5,530 nucleotides of DNA from Bryobacterales bacterium (GTDB lineage Bacteria; Acidobacteriota; Terriglobia; Bryobacterales; Bryobacteraceae), in the NCBI GenBank assembly GCA_025462985.1, contig JAOAPP010000223.1, forward strand, positions 1-5,530, written 5' to 3'. Below, one piece after another: positions 5,371 to 5,530 of this stretch. Every line of letters begins with the position of its first letter. Within the stretch, counting starts at the first letter, position 1. The notes under the pieces were generated by a model. It had not been told where the DNA came from, did no database searches, and saw nothing but the letters and a program-made list of their open reading frames with translations. The translations under genes were made by a program, and so were the position numbers.

Positions 5371-5530
5371 CAGGCTTCGAGCTCCGGCATATTCTCACGG
5401 TAGATGTCGATGTCCTTATCTCCACGTCCCGAAACGTTCACCAGGTAAATGGCATCAGGCTCCGCTGCCGCCCGGCGCAGCGCTTCCGCCAGCGCGTGGG
5501 ACGATTCGAGCGCCGGAATAATGCCTTCCG
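5370..5530 (-). CDS. trpB: Tryptophan synthase beta chain, C-terminal fragment cut by the window edge
   Basis: Only the last 52 codons and the TGA are inside the window; the reading frame runs off the right edge. TrpB is the pyridoxal-phosphate enzyme that joins indole and serine to make tryptophan. The fragment starts [17 protein letters not shown], the conserved C-terminal segment of the family. It continues with [16 protein letters not shown], where the serine of SGRGDKD lies near the PLP ring nitrogen in known structures. The protein ends PELEA, as expected. The stop overlaps the trpA start by one base (TGATG), an arrangement suited to equal synthesis of the two subunits. The truncation comes only from the window boundary, not from a broken gene. 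Confidence 0.96.
   Translation of the reverse strand, partial: EGIIPALESSHALAEALRRAAAEPDAIYLVNVSGRGDKDIDIYRENMPELEA

Overview
The window reads as a chromosomal core-metabolism region of a moderately GC-rich bacterium. All eight supported genes lie on the minus strand, so transcription runs from right to left. Protein flavour suggests Acidobacteriota (Terriglobia/Koribacter-like): the aldo/keto reductase type, a DAHP synthase with an N-terminal ferredoxin-like domain, and a TyrA starting MKRIAIAGVGLIG. This assignment comes from recalled family resemblance, not a search, and is only moderately confident.

Right part (about 2369-5530): the distal end of an aromatic amino acid operon. In transcription order it holds trpB (C-terminal 52 codons only), trpA, an AroQ-type chorismate mutase, a Thermotoga-type DAHP synthase and prephenate dehydrogenase tyrA. 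The genes are packed tightly: TGATG (1-nt overlap) for trpB/trpA, ATGA (4 nt) for trpA/aroQ, a 7-nt overlap for aroQ/aroF and a 10-nt gap for aroF/tyrA. Together they cover the entry step of the shikimate pathway, the chorismate-to-prephenate-to-tyrosine branch and the last step of tryptophan synthesis. Neither TyrA nor the chorismate mutase carries an ACT domain. Feedback control by tyrosine probably falls on the ferredoxin-like domain of the DAHP synthase.

Middle part (1589-2368): a Crp/Fnr-family regulator with its own likely promoter (a perfect TATAAT -10) between it and tyrA. An 8-bp inverted repeat brackets this promoter. The regulator lacks the usual cAMP-binding arginine/serine pair and the Fnr iron-sulfur cysteines, so its signal is unknown.

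Left part (29-1588): a cold-shock protein gene with a GTG start, a strong ribosome binding site, a 245-nt upstream gap holding two competing hairpins, and a clear intrinsic terminator. An NADPH-type aldo/keto reductase follows. Positions 1-28 hold nothing recognisable.

No mobile element, CRISPR array, tRNA or rRNA was seen, and there is no clear sign of a wholly new system. The points most worth a second look are the tyrosine-control inference for AroF, the csp leader structure, and the inverted repeat at the crp-like promoter.
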